A DNA stretch of 64,000 nt from Pandoraea aquatica (GTDB lineage: Bacteria; Pseudomonadota; Gammaproteobacteria; Burkholderiales; Burkholderiaceae). Position numbers and translations under genes: made by a program. Within the stretch, counting starts at the first letter, position 1; each line of letters opens with the position of its first letter. The DNA lies in contig NZ_CABPSN010000004.1 in the NCBI RefSeq assembly GCF_902459565.1, positions 1 through 64,000 of the forward strand, given 5' to 3'. The notes below the pieces were generated by a model. That model searched no databases, was not told where the DNA came from, and worked only from the letters and a program-made list of their open reading frames with translations. Positions 26,593 to 35,450 of this stretch are shown in pieces.

Positions 26593-27462
26593 ATGTTTCA
26601 AGAAGACATTTTCTACAAGGGCGGCGAACACGCCGTGCTGATGTTGCCGGGCCTCTCGAGCACGCCGCTCGAAATGCGTCCGGTCGCCAAGGCGCTGCAT
26701 CGTGACGGGTACACCGTGTCGGTGCCCCATATCGAAGGCTACGGCCTCGGCTCGCCGTGCACGCACTGGCGCGAGTGGATCGCTGCGGCGCGCGCGAAGT
26801 ATCGCGAATTGCGCGATACGCACGAAACCGTCTCGCTGTGTGGGCTGAGCATGGGCGCGACGCTCAGTCTCGCTGTGGCAGAAGAGGAGCCGGACGTGAC
26901 CGCGATCTCGGTACTGGCCGTCACGCTCGTGTACGACGGCTGGACCATTCCGCTCGCGTATCCGCTGCTCGATCTGCTGTATCACCTGCCGTTCGGCAAT
27001 CGCTATCGCTATTACGAAAAGGCGCCGTTCGGGCTGAAGAACGAACGGCTGCGTGCGCGTGTCGAGAAATCCATGTCGATGCACGACGCCTCGGAAATCG
27101 GCTCGGCGTCGCTGCCCATCGAGCATCTGTATAACGCGCGTCGGCTCGCCTCACACGTGCGTAATCGTCTCGATCGCGTGACGGCGGACTGCCTCATCGT
27201 CCATGCGGTGGACGACGATACGGCCAGCCCGCATAACGCGCGCATCGTGTACAACGGCGTGTCGTCGGAAGTGAAGCAGAAGTGCCTGCTCGGCGAGAGC
27301 TATCACATCCTCACGATGGACAACGAGCGCGAGACCGTCGCCGACGAGACGCGTCGATTCTTCCGCGACGCCGTGGCGCGTCGTACCGGCGCGGCCACCA
27401 CCGAGACGCGCATCATCTCCAAGGCGCTGCTGCGCGCCAAGCGTCGTGAGGCGGCGGCCTGA
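26593..27462 (+). CDS. Alpha/beta hydrolase (carboxylesterase/serine aminopeptidase-like)
   Basis: The 289-residue enzyme shows the oxyanion stretch AVLMLPGLSSTPLEMRPVAKAL, the nucleophile elbow GLSMG with Ser86, an acidic residue in IVHAVDDDTASPHNA and the catalytic His in GESYHILTMD. This pattern resembles carboxylesterase Est30/YvaK-like proteins that also have a distinctive C-terminal PHNA...SYHI arrangement. It starts 2 bases after the stop of the PAS protein, so expression is coupled. Substrate unknown; there is no signal peptide, so it works in the cytoplasm. Confidence 0.87.
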   Translation: MFQEDIFYKGGEHAVLMLPGLSSTPLEMRPVAKALHRDGYTVSVPHIEGYGLGSPCTHWREWIAAARAKYRELRDTHETVSLCGLSMGATLSLAVAEEEPDVTAISVLAVTLVYDGWTIPLAYPLLDLLYHLPFGNRYRYYEKAPFGLKNERLRARVEKSMSMHDASEIGSASLPIEHLYNARRLASHVRNRLDRVTADCLIVHAVDDDTASPHNARIVYNGVSSEVKQKCLLGESYHILTMDNERETVADETRRFFRDAVARRTGAATTETRIISKALLRAKRREAAA

Positions 27463-27787
27463 TCGTCGTCGCTTTCCGTGTCATCGACGGCGTCATTTCC
27501 TGACGCCGGCCATCCCCGCAGTCCTCCAGAGTTCATGAAGTCGCACACGCTTTCACAAGCGTGTGCGGCCATCGTTCGGCTTCCATAGTTCCCACGCGAC
27601 GAGACCCGGATTCGACGTTCGCCCGTCGTCAACTGATGTCGTCAACTGATCGGATGCCTGACATTCCTGTCCCGCGAGAGCCGCGCCAGGACTGGTGCAC
27701 ACGATGTCATCAAACTGCCATCGATAGCCGGTTAAGGTCTGGTTTTTCCGATCCAGCCGCCTTCGTGTGGCCAGCGCATATCTGCTC
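27463..27787. other. Intergenic region before the UgpC-like gene
   Basis: The 325 bases hold a strong 11 bp hairpin, CGCACACGCTT (27542-27552) with AAGCGTGTGCG (27557-27567) around a 4-base loop, which may end the preceding operon although no T-run follows. No gene or clear promoter boxes are apparent. Confidence 0.55.
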
Positions 27788-28993
27788 ATGTCATCGCTCG
27801 TTATCGAATCCGTCAGCAAGCAGTGGGTCGACACATACGCGCTCCAGGATGTGAGTTTCGCGGCCGACGCGGGCTCGCTGGTCGTCCTGCTCGGCCCGTC
27901 GGGCTGCGGCAAGTCGACGCTGCTGCGCATGATCGCCGGTCTCGATACGCCGACGAGCGGACGCATCCTGCTCGGTGGCGATGACGTCACAGCGCTGCCG
28001 CCTGCACGTCGCAAGCTCTCGATGGTGTTCCAGTCGTACGCGCTGTTCCCGCATCTTTCTGTGCGCGAAAACTTGCTGTTCGGTTTGCGTGTGCGCCGTG
28101 AGCCGACGCGCGACTATCCGCAACGCCTCGCTCGCGTCGCATCGCTGCTCGGGCTGGAACCGTATCTGGACCGTAAGCCATCGCAGCTCTCGGGCGGCCA
28201 GCAGCAGCGTGTGGCGCTGGGGCGCGCGGTCATCGCGGAGACGTCCGTATGCCTGATGGACGAACCGCTCTCGAATCTCGACGCGCAACTGCGCCAGGAA
28301 ATGCGTCGTGAAATTCGCGCACTGCAACAGCAGCTCGGCATGACGCTCATCTACGTCACCCACGATCAGACCGAAGCGATGAGCATGGCCGATCAGGTCG
28401 TGCTGTTGCGTCACGGCCGGATCGAACAGCACGGCGCGCCGCACACGCTGTACGCCACGCCGTCGACGCGGTTCGCCGCGAGCTTCATCGGCACGCCGCC
28501 GATGCAACTGCTCAAGCTGGTACGTCACGGCGACGCCCTCGTGCCCGCCGGACAAACCGGCCCTGCGCTCGAGCCCGCCGGGTCGCGTGACGCCGCGCTG
28601 CTCGGGCTGCGTCCGGAACACGTTCGCGCTGTCGCGCCGACCGCCGTGGGCGCGGTACTCGCCACGGTGAGCGCCGTCGAGTATCTGGGCGCCGACACGC
28701 TTGTCGCGTGTGCCCTCGGCGACGCGGGCGAGATCGCCACGCGCGTGCCGGGCCATCGACCGTTCCTGCCGGGCGACGCCATCGGCTTGCAGTGGGACGG
28801 CGTCGACCAGCATCTTTTCGACGCGACCTCGGGCGAACGTGTGGCCGATGCAACGCTGAATGTGAGCCCACAGATCGCCCCGTCGACGGCATCGTCTGCA
28901 TCGCCCATCGCGGGACAAACGCCGGACGCGACTTCGCCACAAGCCACGCAAAACATGCAAGCCATGGCACTGACGCCGGAACAACACGCCTGA
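27788..28993 (+). CDS. ABC transporter ATP-binding protein, sugar/glycerol-3-phosphate type (UgpC/MalK group)
   Basis: The 401-residue ATPase has Walker A LLGPSGCGKST, Q-loop MVFQSYALFPHLSV, signature LSGGQQQR, Walker B VCLMDEPLSNLD and H-loop VTHDQ, followed by the regulatory C-terminal OB domain (LLGLRPEHVRAV). The C-terminal ~60 residues are an extra Ala/Thr/Pro-rich tail. Start at ATG 27788 matches MalK-type proteins; the frame's earlier start adds 7 residues. A binding protein and two permeases follow in the same direction, giving a complete importer. Confidence 0.9.
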   Translation: MSSLVIESVSKQWVDTYALQDVSFAADAGSLVVLLGPSGCGKSTLLRMIAGLDTPTSGRILLGGDDVTALPPARRKLSMVFQSYALFPHLSVRENLLFGLRVRREPTRDYPQRLARVASLLGLEPYLDRKPSQLSGGQQQRVALGRAVIAETSVCLMDEPLSNLDAQLRQEMRREIRALQQQLGMTLIYVTHDQTEAMSMADQVVLLRHGRIEQHGAPHTLYATPSTRFAASFIGTPPMQLLKLVRHGDALVPAGQTGPALEPAGSRDAALLGLRPEHVRAVAPTAVGAVLATVSAVEYLGADTLVACALGDAGEIATRVPGHRPFLPGDAIGLQWDGVDQHLFDATSGERVADATLNVSPQIAPSTASSASPIAGQTPDATSPQATQNMQAMALTPEQHA

Positions 28994-29090
28994 ATCAGGG
29001 CGGGGGCCAGCACCGGTCGACGACACGGCCGGGCGGCCAGCACTCACTACCAGTCACATCACCACAACGCTTCATGGGGAACCCAGGAAC

Positions 29091-30395
29091 ATGCGACGCA
29101 CGATTCTGAAAACGTTTGCGGCCAGTCTGGCCACGCTGGCACTTAGCGGTCTGACGAGCCACGCCTTCGCGCAACAGAAGCCGGTTGAGCTCCAGTTCTA
29201 TTACCCGGTCGCCGTGGGCGGCCCGGTCACGAAGATCATCAACGATCTGGTGGCGGACTTCGAGAAGGATCATCCGACCATCAAGATCAAGCCCGTGTAC
29301 GCCGGTTCCTATCAGGATTCGGTCGTCAAGGCGCTGACCGCCGCGAAGGCCGGCACGCCGCCGCAACTGGCCGTGCTCGCCGCCGCCGATGTCTTCACGC
29401 TGATCGACGAAGACGCTGTCGTGCCCATCGACAGCATTGCCAACACGGCCGCCGACAAGCAGTGGCTCGACGGTTTCTACCCGGCGCTGATGTTGAACTC
29501 GCGCATCAACGGTCACACCTGGGGCGTGCCGTTCCAGCGCTCGACCATCGTCATGTACTGGAACAAGGACGCCTTCAAGGAAGCCGGTCTCGATCCGGAC
29601 CGCGCCCCGGCGAACTGGGACGAACTCGTGAGCTACGCGCAGAAGCTGACCAAGCGCGACGCCTCGGGCAACGTCACACAGTGGGGCATCAAGGTGCCGT
29701 CCGTCGGCTTTGCCTACTGGCTGTTCCAGGCGTTCACCACGCCGGCGGGTATCGAGTTGATGAACCCGGCCGGTACGAAGACGTTCCTCAACGCGCCGCA
29801 AGCCGTGCAGTCGCTGCAATACTGGGTCGACCTCACGACCAAGTACAAGGTGATGCCGACGGGCGCGATCGAGTGGGGCACCACGCCGAAGGACTTCCTC
29901 GAGAAGAAGACCGCGATCATCTACACGACGACGGGCAACCTGACCAATATCCGTACCAATGCGTCGTTCCCGTTCGGCGTGGGCAAGATGCCGACGAAGG
30001 TGCGCGGCGGCAGCCCGACGGGCGGCGGCAACTTCTACGTCTTCAAGAAATCGACGCCGGAAGAAAAGCAGGCAGCCATGACGTTCATCAAGTGGGCCAC
30101 CACGCCTGAGCGTGCCGCGCAGTTCGGTATCGACACGGGTTACGTCGCCGTGACGCCGGCCGCGTGGGAAACCCCGGCCATGAAGGCCTACGTGCAGAAG
30201 GTGCCCGCCGCGGCCGTGGCGCGCGATCAGCTCGGCGTGAGCGTTGCCGAGTTCTCGACGCACGACAATCAGCGCGTGACGAAGGCGCTGAGCGACGGCC
30301 TGCAAGCCGCGCTCACCGGCACCAAGTCGCCCAAGCAGGCGCTGGACGATGCACAACGCGAAGCGGATCGCATCCTGCGTCCGTACGCGCGCTGA
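29091..30395 (+). CDS. ABC transporter substrate-binding protein, UgpB-like
   Basis: The 434-residue protein has a signal peptide (MRRTILKTFAASLATLALSGLTSHAFAQ) and a family 1 solute-binding fold: VELQFYYPVAVGGPVTKIINDLVADFEKDHPTIKIKPVY is the standard N-terminus, and TWGVPFQRSTIVMYWNKDAFKEAGLD is the family signature region. UgpB-type relatives bind sn-glycerol 3-phosphate or glycerophosphodiesters; others bind oligosaccharides. It sits between the ATPase and the permeases. The ligand is left open because sequence similarity among this family does not fix it. Confidence 0.88.
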   Translation: MRRTILKTFAASLATLALSGLTSHAFAQQKPVELQFYYPVAVGGPVTKIINDLVADFEKDHPTIKIKPVYAGSYQDSVVKALTAAKAGTPPQLAVLAAADVFTLIDEDAVVPIDSIANTAADKQWLDGFYPALMLNSRINGHTWGVPFQRSTIVMYWNKDAFKEAGLDPDRAPANWDELVSYAQKLTKRDASGNVTQWGIKVPSVGFAYWLFQAFTTPAGIELMNPAGTKTFLNAPQAVQSLQYWVDLTTKYKVMPTGAIEWGTTPKDFLEKKTAIIYTTTGNLTNIRTNASFPFGVGKMPTKVRGGSPTGGGNFYVFKKSTPEEKQAAMTFIKWATTPERAAQFGIDTGYVAVTPAAWETPAMKAYVQKVPAAAVARDQLGVSVAEFSTHDNQRVTKALSDGLQAALTGTKSPKQALDDAQREADRILRPYAR

Positions 30396-30433
30396 TGCTG
30401 CGTTGATGCTGGAAGCGAATTAGTCTGTAGAAG

Positions 30434-30475
30434 CCCGGGGCCGACGTCATGCATGACAGGCACGCAACGGCCCCG
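30434..30475 (+). terminator. GC-rich stem-loop between binding protein and permease genes
   Basis: GCCCGGGGCCG pairs with CGGCCCCGGGGGC around a loop of about 24 bases. Placed after a binding-protein gene within an operon, it may stabilise the upstream message or limit readthrough into the permeases. Confidence 0.45.
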
Positions 30476-30498
30476 GGGGCTGAACCGATGGACCGACG

Positions 30499-31374
30499 AT
30501 GAACCGTTCTTCCCCCTCATGGGTGCCCTGGCTGCTGTTATTACCGGCGCTGGTGCTGCTGGTCGCCTTCACCCACTATCCTGCCGTTGCGACGCTATGG
30601 CATAGCGTGTTCTCGACGGCGCGCGCCGGTGCATCGTCCGTGTATGTCGGTGCCGAGAACTATCAGGCGCTCGTCGACGATCCTGTCTTCTGGCAGGCGC
30701 TGCGCAACAACCTGCTGTTCGCACTGATCACGGTGCCTGTCGCGATCGTGCTGTCGATCGTCATGGCGCTGTGGGTGCATCGTCAGGTGCCGGGTCGCGC
30801 GCTGCTGCGTCTGGCGTACTTCACACCCGCGATTTTGCCGATGATCGCTGTGGCGAACATCTGGCTCTTCTTCTACACACCGCAATACGGTCTCATCGCG
30901 CAGATCTCGCAGGTGTTCGGCTGGGGCGACCATAACTGGCTCGGACAGCCGGGCACCGCGCTGCCCGCGCTCATGATCGTGACGATCTGGAAAGAGGCTG
31001 GCTTCTTCATGATCTTCTATCTGGCTGCCTTGCAGCAGATCTCGCCGACGCTCGCCGAAGCGGCGGCGCTCGAAGGGGCGTCGCGCTGGCAGTTCTTCCG
31101 TCGCGTGCAGTGGCCGCTGCTGATGCCCACGACCGTGTTCGTGGTGATCAATGCGGTCATCAACGCGTTCCGTCTGGTCGATCACGTGGTGGTGATGACG
31201 CGGGGTGGCCCCGACAACGCCACGCAATTGCTGCTGTACTACATCTATCAGGTGGCTTTCAGTTTCTGGGATACGTCGTACGCGGCGGCGCTCACGGTGG
31301 TGTTGCTTGCGCTGCTCGCCATCGTCGCTTTCGTGAAATTCCGTCTGCTCGACTCACGTACGCATTACCAATGA
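30499..31374 (+). CDS. ABC transporter permease, UgpA/MalF group
   Basis: The 291-residue membrane protein has six membrane helices and the coupling loop EAAALEGASRWQFFRRVQWPLLMPTTVF, with the EAA-x3-G motif. It begins PWLLLLPALVLLVAFTHYPAVATLWHSVF, typical of UgpA. It is preceded by ACGATG with a modest ribosome site and overlaps the next permease gene by four bases. Confidence 0.92.
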   Translation: MNRSSPSWVPWLLLLPALVLLVAFTHYPAVATLWHSVFSTARAGASSVYVGAENYQALVDDPVFWQALRNNLLFALITVPVAIVLSIVMALWVHRQVPGRALLRLAYFTPAILPMIAVANIWLFFYTPQYGLIAQISQVFGWGDHNWLGQPGTALPALMIVTIWKEAGFFMIFYLAALQQISPTLAEAAALEGASRWQFFRRVQWPLLMPTTVFVVINAVINAFRLVDHVVVMTRGGPDNATQLLLYYIYQVAFSFWDTSYAAALTVVLLALLAIVAFVKFRLLDSRTHYQ

Positions 31375-32261
31375 CGACCTCTGCCAACCCATCTTCAGCG
31401 ACTTCCGCGACGCAGACGTCTGCGCGGCTTCCGACCCTGCGAGCATTCTCCGCGACGGGACACGCGAACCTGCTCGACGTGACCGGCGCATGGCTGCTCG
31501 GCCTGTTGTGGCTGCTGCCGCTGCTCTATGGCATCTGGAGCGCGATCCATCCGTCGGCCTACGCCACACGCTTCGTGCTCGATGCGCCGCTCACGCTGGA
31601 GAACTTCGTCCACGCATGGCAGGCTGCGCCGTTCGGACGCTATCTCATCAATACGTTCGTGCTGGTGACGGTGATCCTCGTGGCGCAAATCGTGCTCGCC
31701 ACGCTGGCCGCTTACGCGTTCGCGCGCTTCACGTTCCGGGGCAGCGAAGTGGCGTTCATGATCGTGCTGCTGCAACTGATGGTCATGCCGGACGTGCTGA
31801 TCGTCGAGAACTACCGCACCATCGCGTGGATGGGGCTGCGCGACACGATTCTGGGCATTGCGCTGCCGTACTTCGCGTCGGCGTTCGGCATCTTCCTGTT
31901 GCGGCAGGCGTTCAAGACGGTGCCGCGCGAGCTGGACGATGCAGCGCGCGTGGAGGGCGCTAACGCGTGGCAGGTGCTGTGGCGCGTGTACGTGCCGCTG
32001 GCGCGACCGGTCTACGTGGCGTATGCGCTCGTGTCGATCAGTCACCACTGGAACAACTTCCTGTGGCCGCTGATTGTGACGAACTCGGTGGAGACGCGTC
32101 CGCTGACGGTCGGCTTGCAGGTCTTCGCGGCGACGGATCAGGGGATCGACTGGTCGTTGATCACGGCCGCCACGCTCATGACTGCGGCACCGCTGTTCAT
32201 CGCCTTCCTGCTGTTTCAGCGTCAGTTCGTGCAGTCGTTTATGCGCGCGGGGATTCGCTAA
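31371..32261 (+). CDS. ABC transporter permease, UgpE/MalG group
   Basis: The 296-residue membrane protein has the MalG-type coupling loop ELDDAARVEGANAWQVLWRVYVPLARPVYVAY and a final FQRQFVQSFMRAGIR, a near-universal ending in this group (phrase QRxFVxGxxxGAxK). It has a Ser/Thr-rich N-terminal stretch of about 35 residues. ATG 31371 overlaps the previous stop (ATGA), so translation is coupled. It completes the importer. Confidence 0.92.
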   Translation: MTTSANPSSATSATQTSARLPTLRAFSATGHANLLDVTGAWLLGLLWLLPLLYGIWSAIHPSAYATRFVLDAPLTLENFVHAWQAAPFGRYLINTFVLVTVILVAQIVLATLAAYAFARFTFRGSEVAFMIVLLQLMVMPDVLIVENYRTIAWMGLRDTILGIALPYFASAFGIFLLRQAFKTVPRELDDAARVEGANAWQVLWRVYVPLARPVYVAYALVSISHHWNNFLWPLIVTNSVETRPLTVGLQVFAATDQGIDWSLITAATLMTAAPLFIAFLLFQRQFVQSFMRAGIR

Positions 32262-32304
32262 AACCGCGCTGAAACTCGCGCTAAAACCTGAGCTGAAAAG
32301 CAAA

Positions 32305-32328
32305 ACGGCACGCGGGGGAGCGTGCCGT
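32305..32328. terminator. Bidirectional terminator between ugpE-like and uspA genes
   Basis: ACGGCACGC (32305-32313) pairs perfectly with GCGTGCCGT (32320-32328), loop GGGGGA. On the minus strand it is followed by TTTTGCTTTT and would end the convergent universal stress gene; on the plus strand it follows the permease gene by 44 bases. Confidence 0.75.
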
Positions 32329-32433
32329 CTCATTGTCGCCTGATTACCGTCGCCTGACGTAGCGGCCTTTCCTGACTAAGTTCTGCGAGCCGGAAGGGCG
32401 GACGTCAGCACGAGGGGCGAAGCGCTTTCGAAG

Positions 32434-32895
32434 TTATTTGTCGGCGGCCTTGACCAGCAGCACCGGCACCGTGGTGATACGCAACAGCGTTTCGGCCACG
32501 CTACCCAGCAGCAGACGGTTGATGCCGCGACGTCCGTGCGTGCCGAGCACGATCACATCGGCGTTCCATTCTTGCGCTTCACGCAGCACGGCGTCGGCGA
32601 TCTCGTCGGTGCCGGCTTCGAGCGTGATCATCTTCGTCTCGGCATCGACGCCGCGCTTTTGCAGCTCTGCGCGGGCGTTGGCCAGAATCTCGTCCGTTTC
32701 CTTCTCGAAAGACTCCTGGCTCTCCAGGGGCACGAAGCCGCTGTAGGCACCGGCGGCGTAGGCGTTGGCGAGGGACGGCACGACCGAGACCAGGCGAATC
32801 TTGCCCTGGCTGAGTGCAACGAGCTTGACCGCTTCGTCGATGGCGCGGTTCGAAGGCGTGCTGCCGTCGATCGAAACCAGAATGCGTTCGTACAT
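32434..32895 (-). CDS. Universal stress protein UspA family
   Basis: The 153-residue protein starts MYERILVSIDGSTPSNRAIDEAVKLV and carries the ATP-binding GTHGRRGINRLLLGSVAETLLR, equivalent to the G-2x-G-9x-G(S/T) motif, near the C-terminus. It is therefore likely an ATP-binding UspA/UspF-type protein. AGAGGA precedes the ATG at 32895. Such proteins are raised in stationary phase or stress. It is a single-gene unit. Confidence 0.93.
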   Translation of the reverse strand: MYERILVSIDGSTPSNRAIDEAVKLVALSQGKIRLVSVVPSLANAYAAGAYSGFVPLESQESFEKETDEILANARAELQKRGVDAETKMITLEAGTDEIADAVLREAQEWNADVIVLGTHGRRGINRLLLGSVAETLLRITTVPVLLVKAADK

Positions 32896-33101
32896 GATGG
32901 TGTCCTCTTGGGGCTGAAAAAGCGTGCGGCAATCGGGAATACTCAGGCCATTCTCGCACCGCGTGCCGCGAATGTCATCCCAGACGCGGGGAGGGACTTT
33001 GACGGCGCGCAAGAACTCATCGGAATGCCAACGGCCGGCGCGCGCCTGTGTGGGGCGCGGTGCCGGCAGTCGAAACGTCGTTGGAAGTGCCGTAGTTCCG
33101 T

Positions 33102-33356
33102 TTAGTTCGGGTGACAGGCGATCACGAGATTGGCGACGCCACCGTTCACGTCGCGCGTGAGGATGTCGTATCCCTTTTGTGCGCACTGCGTGCGGGCGCG
33201 CTGGTCGCAGTCGCCCGAATTGGTGGCGGAGCACTGGATTTGCTGCGTGGCGCGTCCGTCGGAAGTGAACAGCGGTGCAGACGTGCCGCAGGCGGACAGC
33301 GTCACCGTGAGAAGCCCCGAGGAAAGCAGAATGGTGGTTCTGGCGAGATTTTTCAT
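33102..33356 (-). CDS. Small putative lipoprotein
   Basis: The 84-residue product has a lipoprotein signal, MKNLARTTILLSSGLLTVTLSAC, with the lipobox LSAC and Cys23 as the lipidated residue. The mature part has four further Cys residues (QIQCSATNSGDCDQRARTQC and LVIAC), which could form two disulfides. It is not followed or preceded by a partner gene. I do not recognise the family; the function is unknown. Confidence 0.75.
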   Translation of the reverse strand: MKNLARTTILLSSGLLTVTLSACGTSAPLFTSDGRATQQIQCSATNSGDCDQRARTQCAQKGYDILTRDVNGGVANLVIACHPN

Positions 33357-33463
33357 AGTCGTTGTCGTACAAGCTTGCGCGAGTATAACGCGCCGATGTT
33401 GCCATGCAGAACGTCGTACCTCATCGGCCACAGCGAACCCGACAGCGAATCCGACCGCGAGCC

Positions 33464-34381
33464 TTACAGCGGTGCCGTTTCGTCCGAGGGGCGGCGCGAG
33501 CGCTGGCGGCGCAGCGTGCGCACGCTGTCGAACACGATCAGCGCCACGCCGATCCAGATCGGCACGTACGTCCACAGCCCACGTTCGGTGAAGGGCTCAC
33601 CCAGCAGCGTGATCGAGACGGCGAACAACAGCACCGGCTCCACGTAGCCAAGAATGCCGTAAAGCCCGATAGGCAACACGCGTGCGGCGGCAAATGTGCT
33701 GGCGAGCGCGCTCGCACTGAGCAGACCCAGCGCGGGCAGCCAGAACCAGAAACGCGGCTCGGCGAGCACCGGCGCGTTTTGCGCCCACGCGTGCCAGACG
33801 AGGAAGACGGCGACCGGCGCCATCGCGAGCATCTCCAGCATGAACCCGCTCAGGGCGTCCAGATGCAGGCGGCGGCGCAACAGGAAGTAGGGCGGATAGC
33901 CGAACATGATGACGGCCGTCACCCAGGACAGCGCTCGCGTCGCCCACAGTTCATGCGCGACGCCCAAAGCGGCGAAGATGACGGCGGCCGTCTGCAACGG
34001 GCTCAGGCGTTCCTTATAGACGGTGCGGCCTGCGAGCACCATCGTGAGCGGCAGCAGGAAGTAACCGAGCGAGGCGTCGAGCATGCGCTGTTGCAGCGGT
34101 GCCCAGACGAAGAGCCAGAGCTGGACGCCCAGCATCGCAGCGCACAACAACACCGCGCCGAGCAGCGCAGGGCGGTGAAAGACGTGCGAGAACGTGCTGC
34201 CGACGACTTCCCAGCGGCGCAACGCCGTGACGATGACCAGCGTGCCGGGCAGGGTGAGCAGGATGCGCCATGCGAAGACGTCCAGTCCCGAGAGGGGCGA
34301 CAGTTGCGCCACGAGTGCGGGCATGACGGAAAACATGACCGACGCCGATACGGAAAGCATCACGCCGCGACCGGAAAGCAT
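33464..34381 (-). CDS. rarD: RarD protein, EamA-type transporter
   Basis: The 305-residue protein has ten predicted membrane helices in two EamA repeats. MLSVSASVMFSVMPALVAQLSPLSGLDVFAWRILLTLPGTL and QLWLFVWAPLQQRMLDASLGYFLLPL are typical of RarD, as is GILGYVEPVLLFAVSITLLGEPFT near the end. RarD was named from chloramphenicol sensitivity work, but its real substrate is not established. It diverges from the phosphatase gene at 34584. Confidence 0.92.
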   Translation of the reverse strand: MLSGRGVMLSVSASVMFSVMPALVAQLSPLSGLDVFAWRILLTLPGTLVIVTALRRWEVVGSTFSHVFHRPALLGAVLLCAAMLGVQLWLFVWAPLQQRMLDASLGYFLLPLTMVLAGRTVYKERLSPLQTAAVIFAALGVAHELWATRALSWVTAVIMFGYPPYFLLRRRLHLDALSGFMLEMLAMAPVAVFLVWHAWAQNAPVLAEPRFWFWLPALGLLSASALASTFAAARVLPIGLYGILGYVEPVLLFAVSITLLGEPFTERGLWTYVPIWIGVALIVFDSVRTLRRQRSRRPSDETAPL

Positions 34382-34583
34382 GGGAGTCCTGTGAGAGGGG
34401 GCAAATCAGGCCGCGAGCATAGCAAATTTGCACCAGTATTGGGCGTTCCCGGCGCGCGGCCTGCGAGGTATATTTGCGCGCGGAATGTCGTCGCCGCGTC
34501 ACTAGCGAACGCGTATCATCGCGATTCATCGAGTGTTTTCCCCATTTGCCGCACCGTGCGGCACCTTTGCAGGAGATTCGTGC

Positions 34584-35381
34584 ATGTCGTCCGTCCCCGC
34601 TGTTGCCGAATATGCGGCGTTCGCCGCCTCGCTCGCCGACGCCGTCCGCCCGTTGTCGATGGGCTGGTTTCGCCGCCGTCTTGCGGTCGACGACAAGGCC
34701 GACGAAAGCCCCGTCACGATTGCGGATCGCGAAGTCGAGACCGCATTGCGCGCGAAGATCACTGAACGCTATCCGTCGCACGGCATCTGGGGCGAGGAGT
34801 TCGGCAAAACCGGTGTGGACGCCGAGTTCGTCTGGTCGGTCGATCCGATCGACGGCACGCGCAGCTTCATCACGGGGCATCCGCTGTGGGGCACCTTGCT
34901 CGCGTTGCTGCAAAACGGTAATCCGGTCGTCGGCGTGATCGATATGCCCGCCACGGGCGAGCGCTGGGTGGGCGTGAACGACGTCGCAGCGGGCGTGCGC
35001 GAAGCGCGCTTCGGTGGCGAGCTGTGCGCGACAAGTCCCGTCACGACGCTGGCCGACGCGACGGTGTACGCCACGTCGCCCGACATTTTCGATGCGGCGG
35101 AATATGCCCGGTTCGAACGCCTGACGAAGGCGGTCAGCCGTCGTCGTTTCGGTGGCGATTGCTACGCCTACGGGCTGCTCGCGAGCGGGCACATCGAACT
35201 GGTGATGGAAGCGGGCTTGCAGACGTACGACTATCTCGCTGTCGCACCTGTGGTCGAAGCGGCCGGCGGTGTGATTACCGATTGGGAAGGCAAGCCGCTG
35301 ACGCTCACGTCGCAGGGGCAGGTCCTGGCGGCCGCCAATGCCGAGCTGCATGCGGCGGCGCTGGCTTGTATTTGCGGCTGA
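34584..35381 (+). CDS. Inositol monophosphatase-family phosphatase, histidinol-phosphatase (HisN) type
   Basis: The 265-residue enzyme has the metal-binding motif WSVDPIDGTRSFITGHPLWGTLLAL, an upstream GEEFGKTG with the metal-binding Glu, and a C-terminal GLQTYDYLAVAPVVEAAGGVITDWEGKPL, the second IMPase signature. The TRSF/GHP wording is characteristic of HisN-type histidinol-phosphate phosphatases rather than inositol monophosphatases. AGGAG lies 8 bases before the ATG at 34584. No other histidine genes are near. Function as HisN is likely but inferred from motif wording. Confidence 0.85.
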   Translation: MSSVPAVAEYAAFAASLADAVRPLSMGWFRRRLAVDDKADESPVTIADREVETALRAKITERYPSHGIWGEEFGKTGVDAEFVWSVDPIDGTRSFITGHPLWGTLLALLQNGNPVVGVIDMPATGERWVGVNDVAAGVREARFGGELCATSPVTTLADATVYATSPDIFDAAEYARFERLTKAVSRRRFGGDCYAYGLLASGHIELVMEAGLQTYDYLAVAPVVEAAGGVITDWEGKPLTLTSQGQVLAAANAELHAAALACICG

Positions 35382-35450
35382 GATCGCAGCACGCGATGCG
35401 GTGAATGGACGGGCCAAGCGCGCCCGTCCCCTTCAGATAGATCACCCGAA

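Noticed and set aside
34474-34938. Alternative frames over the IMPase-like gene
   Set aside because: They lie in other frames of a clearly motif-bearing phosphatase and lack motifs of their own.
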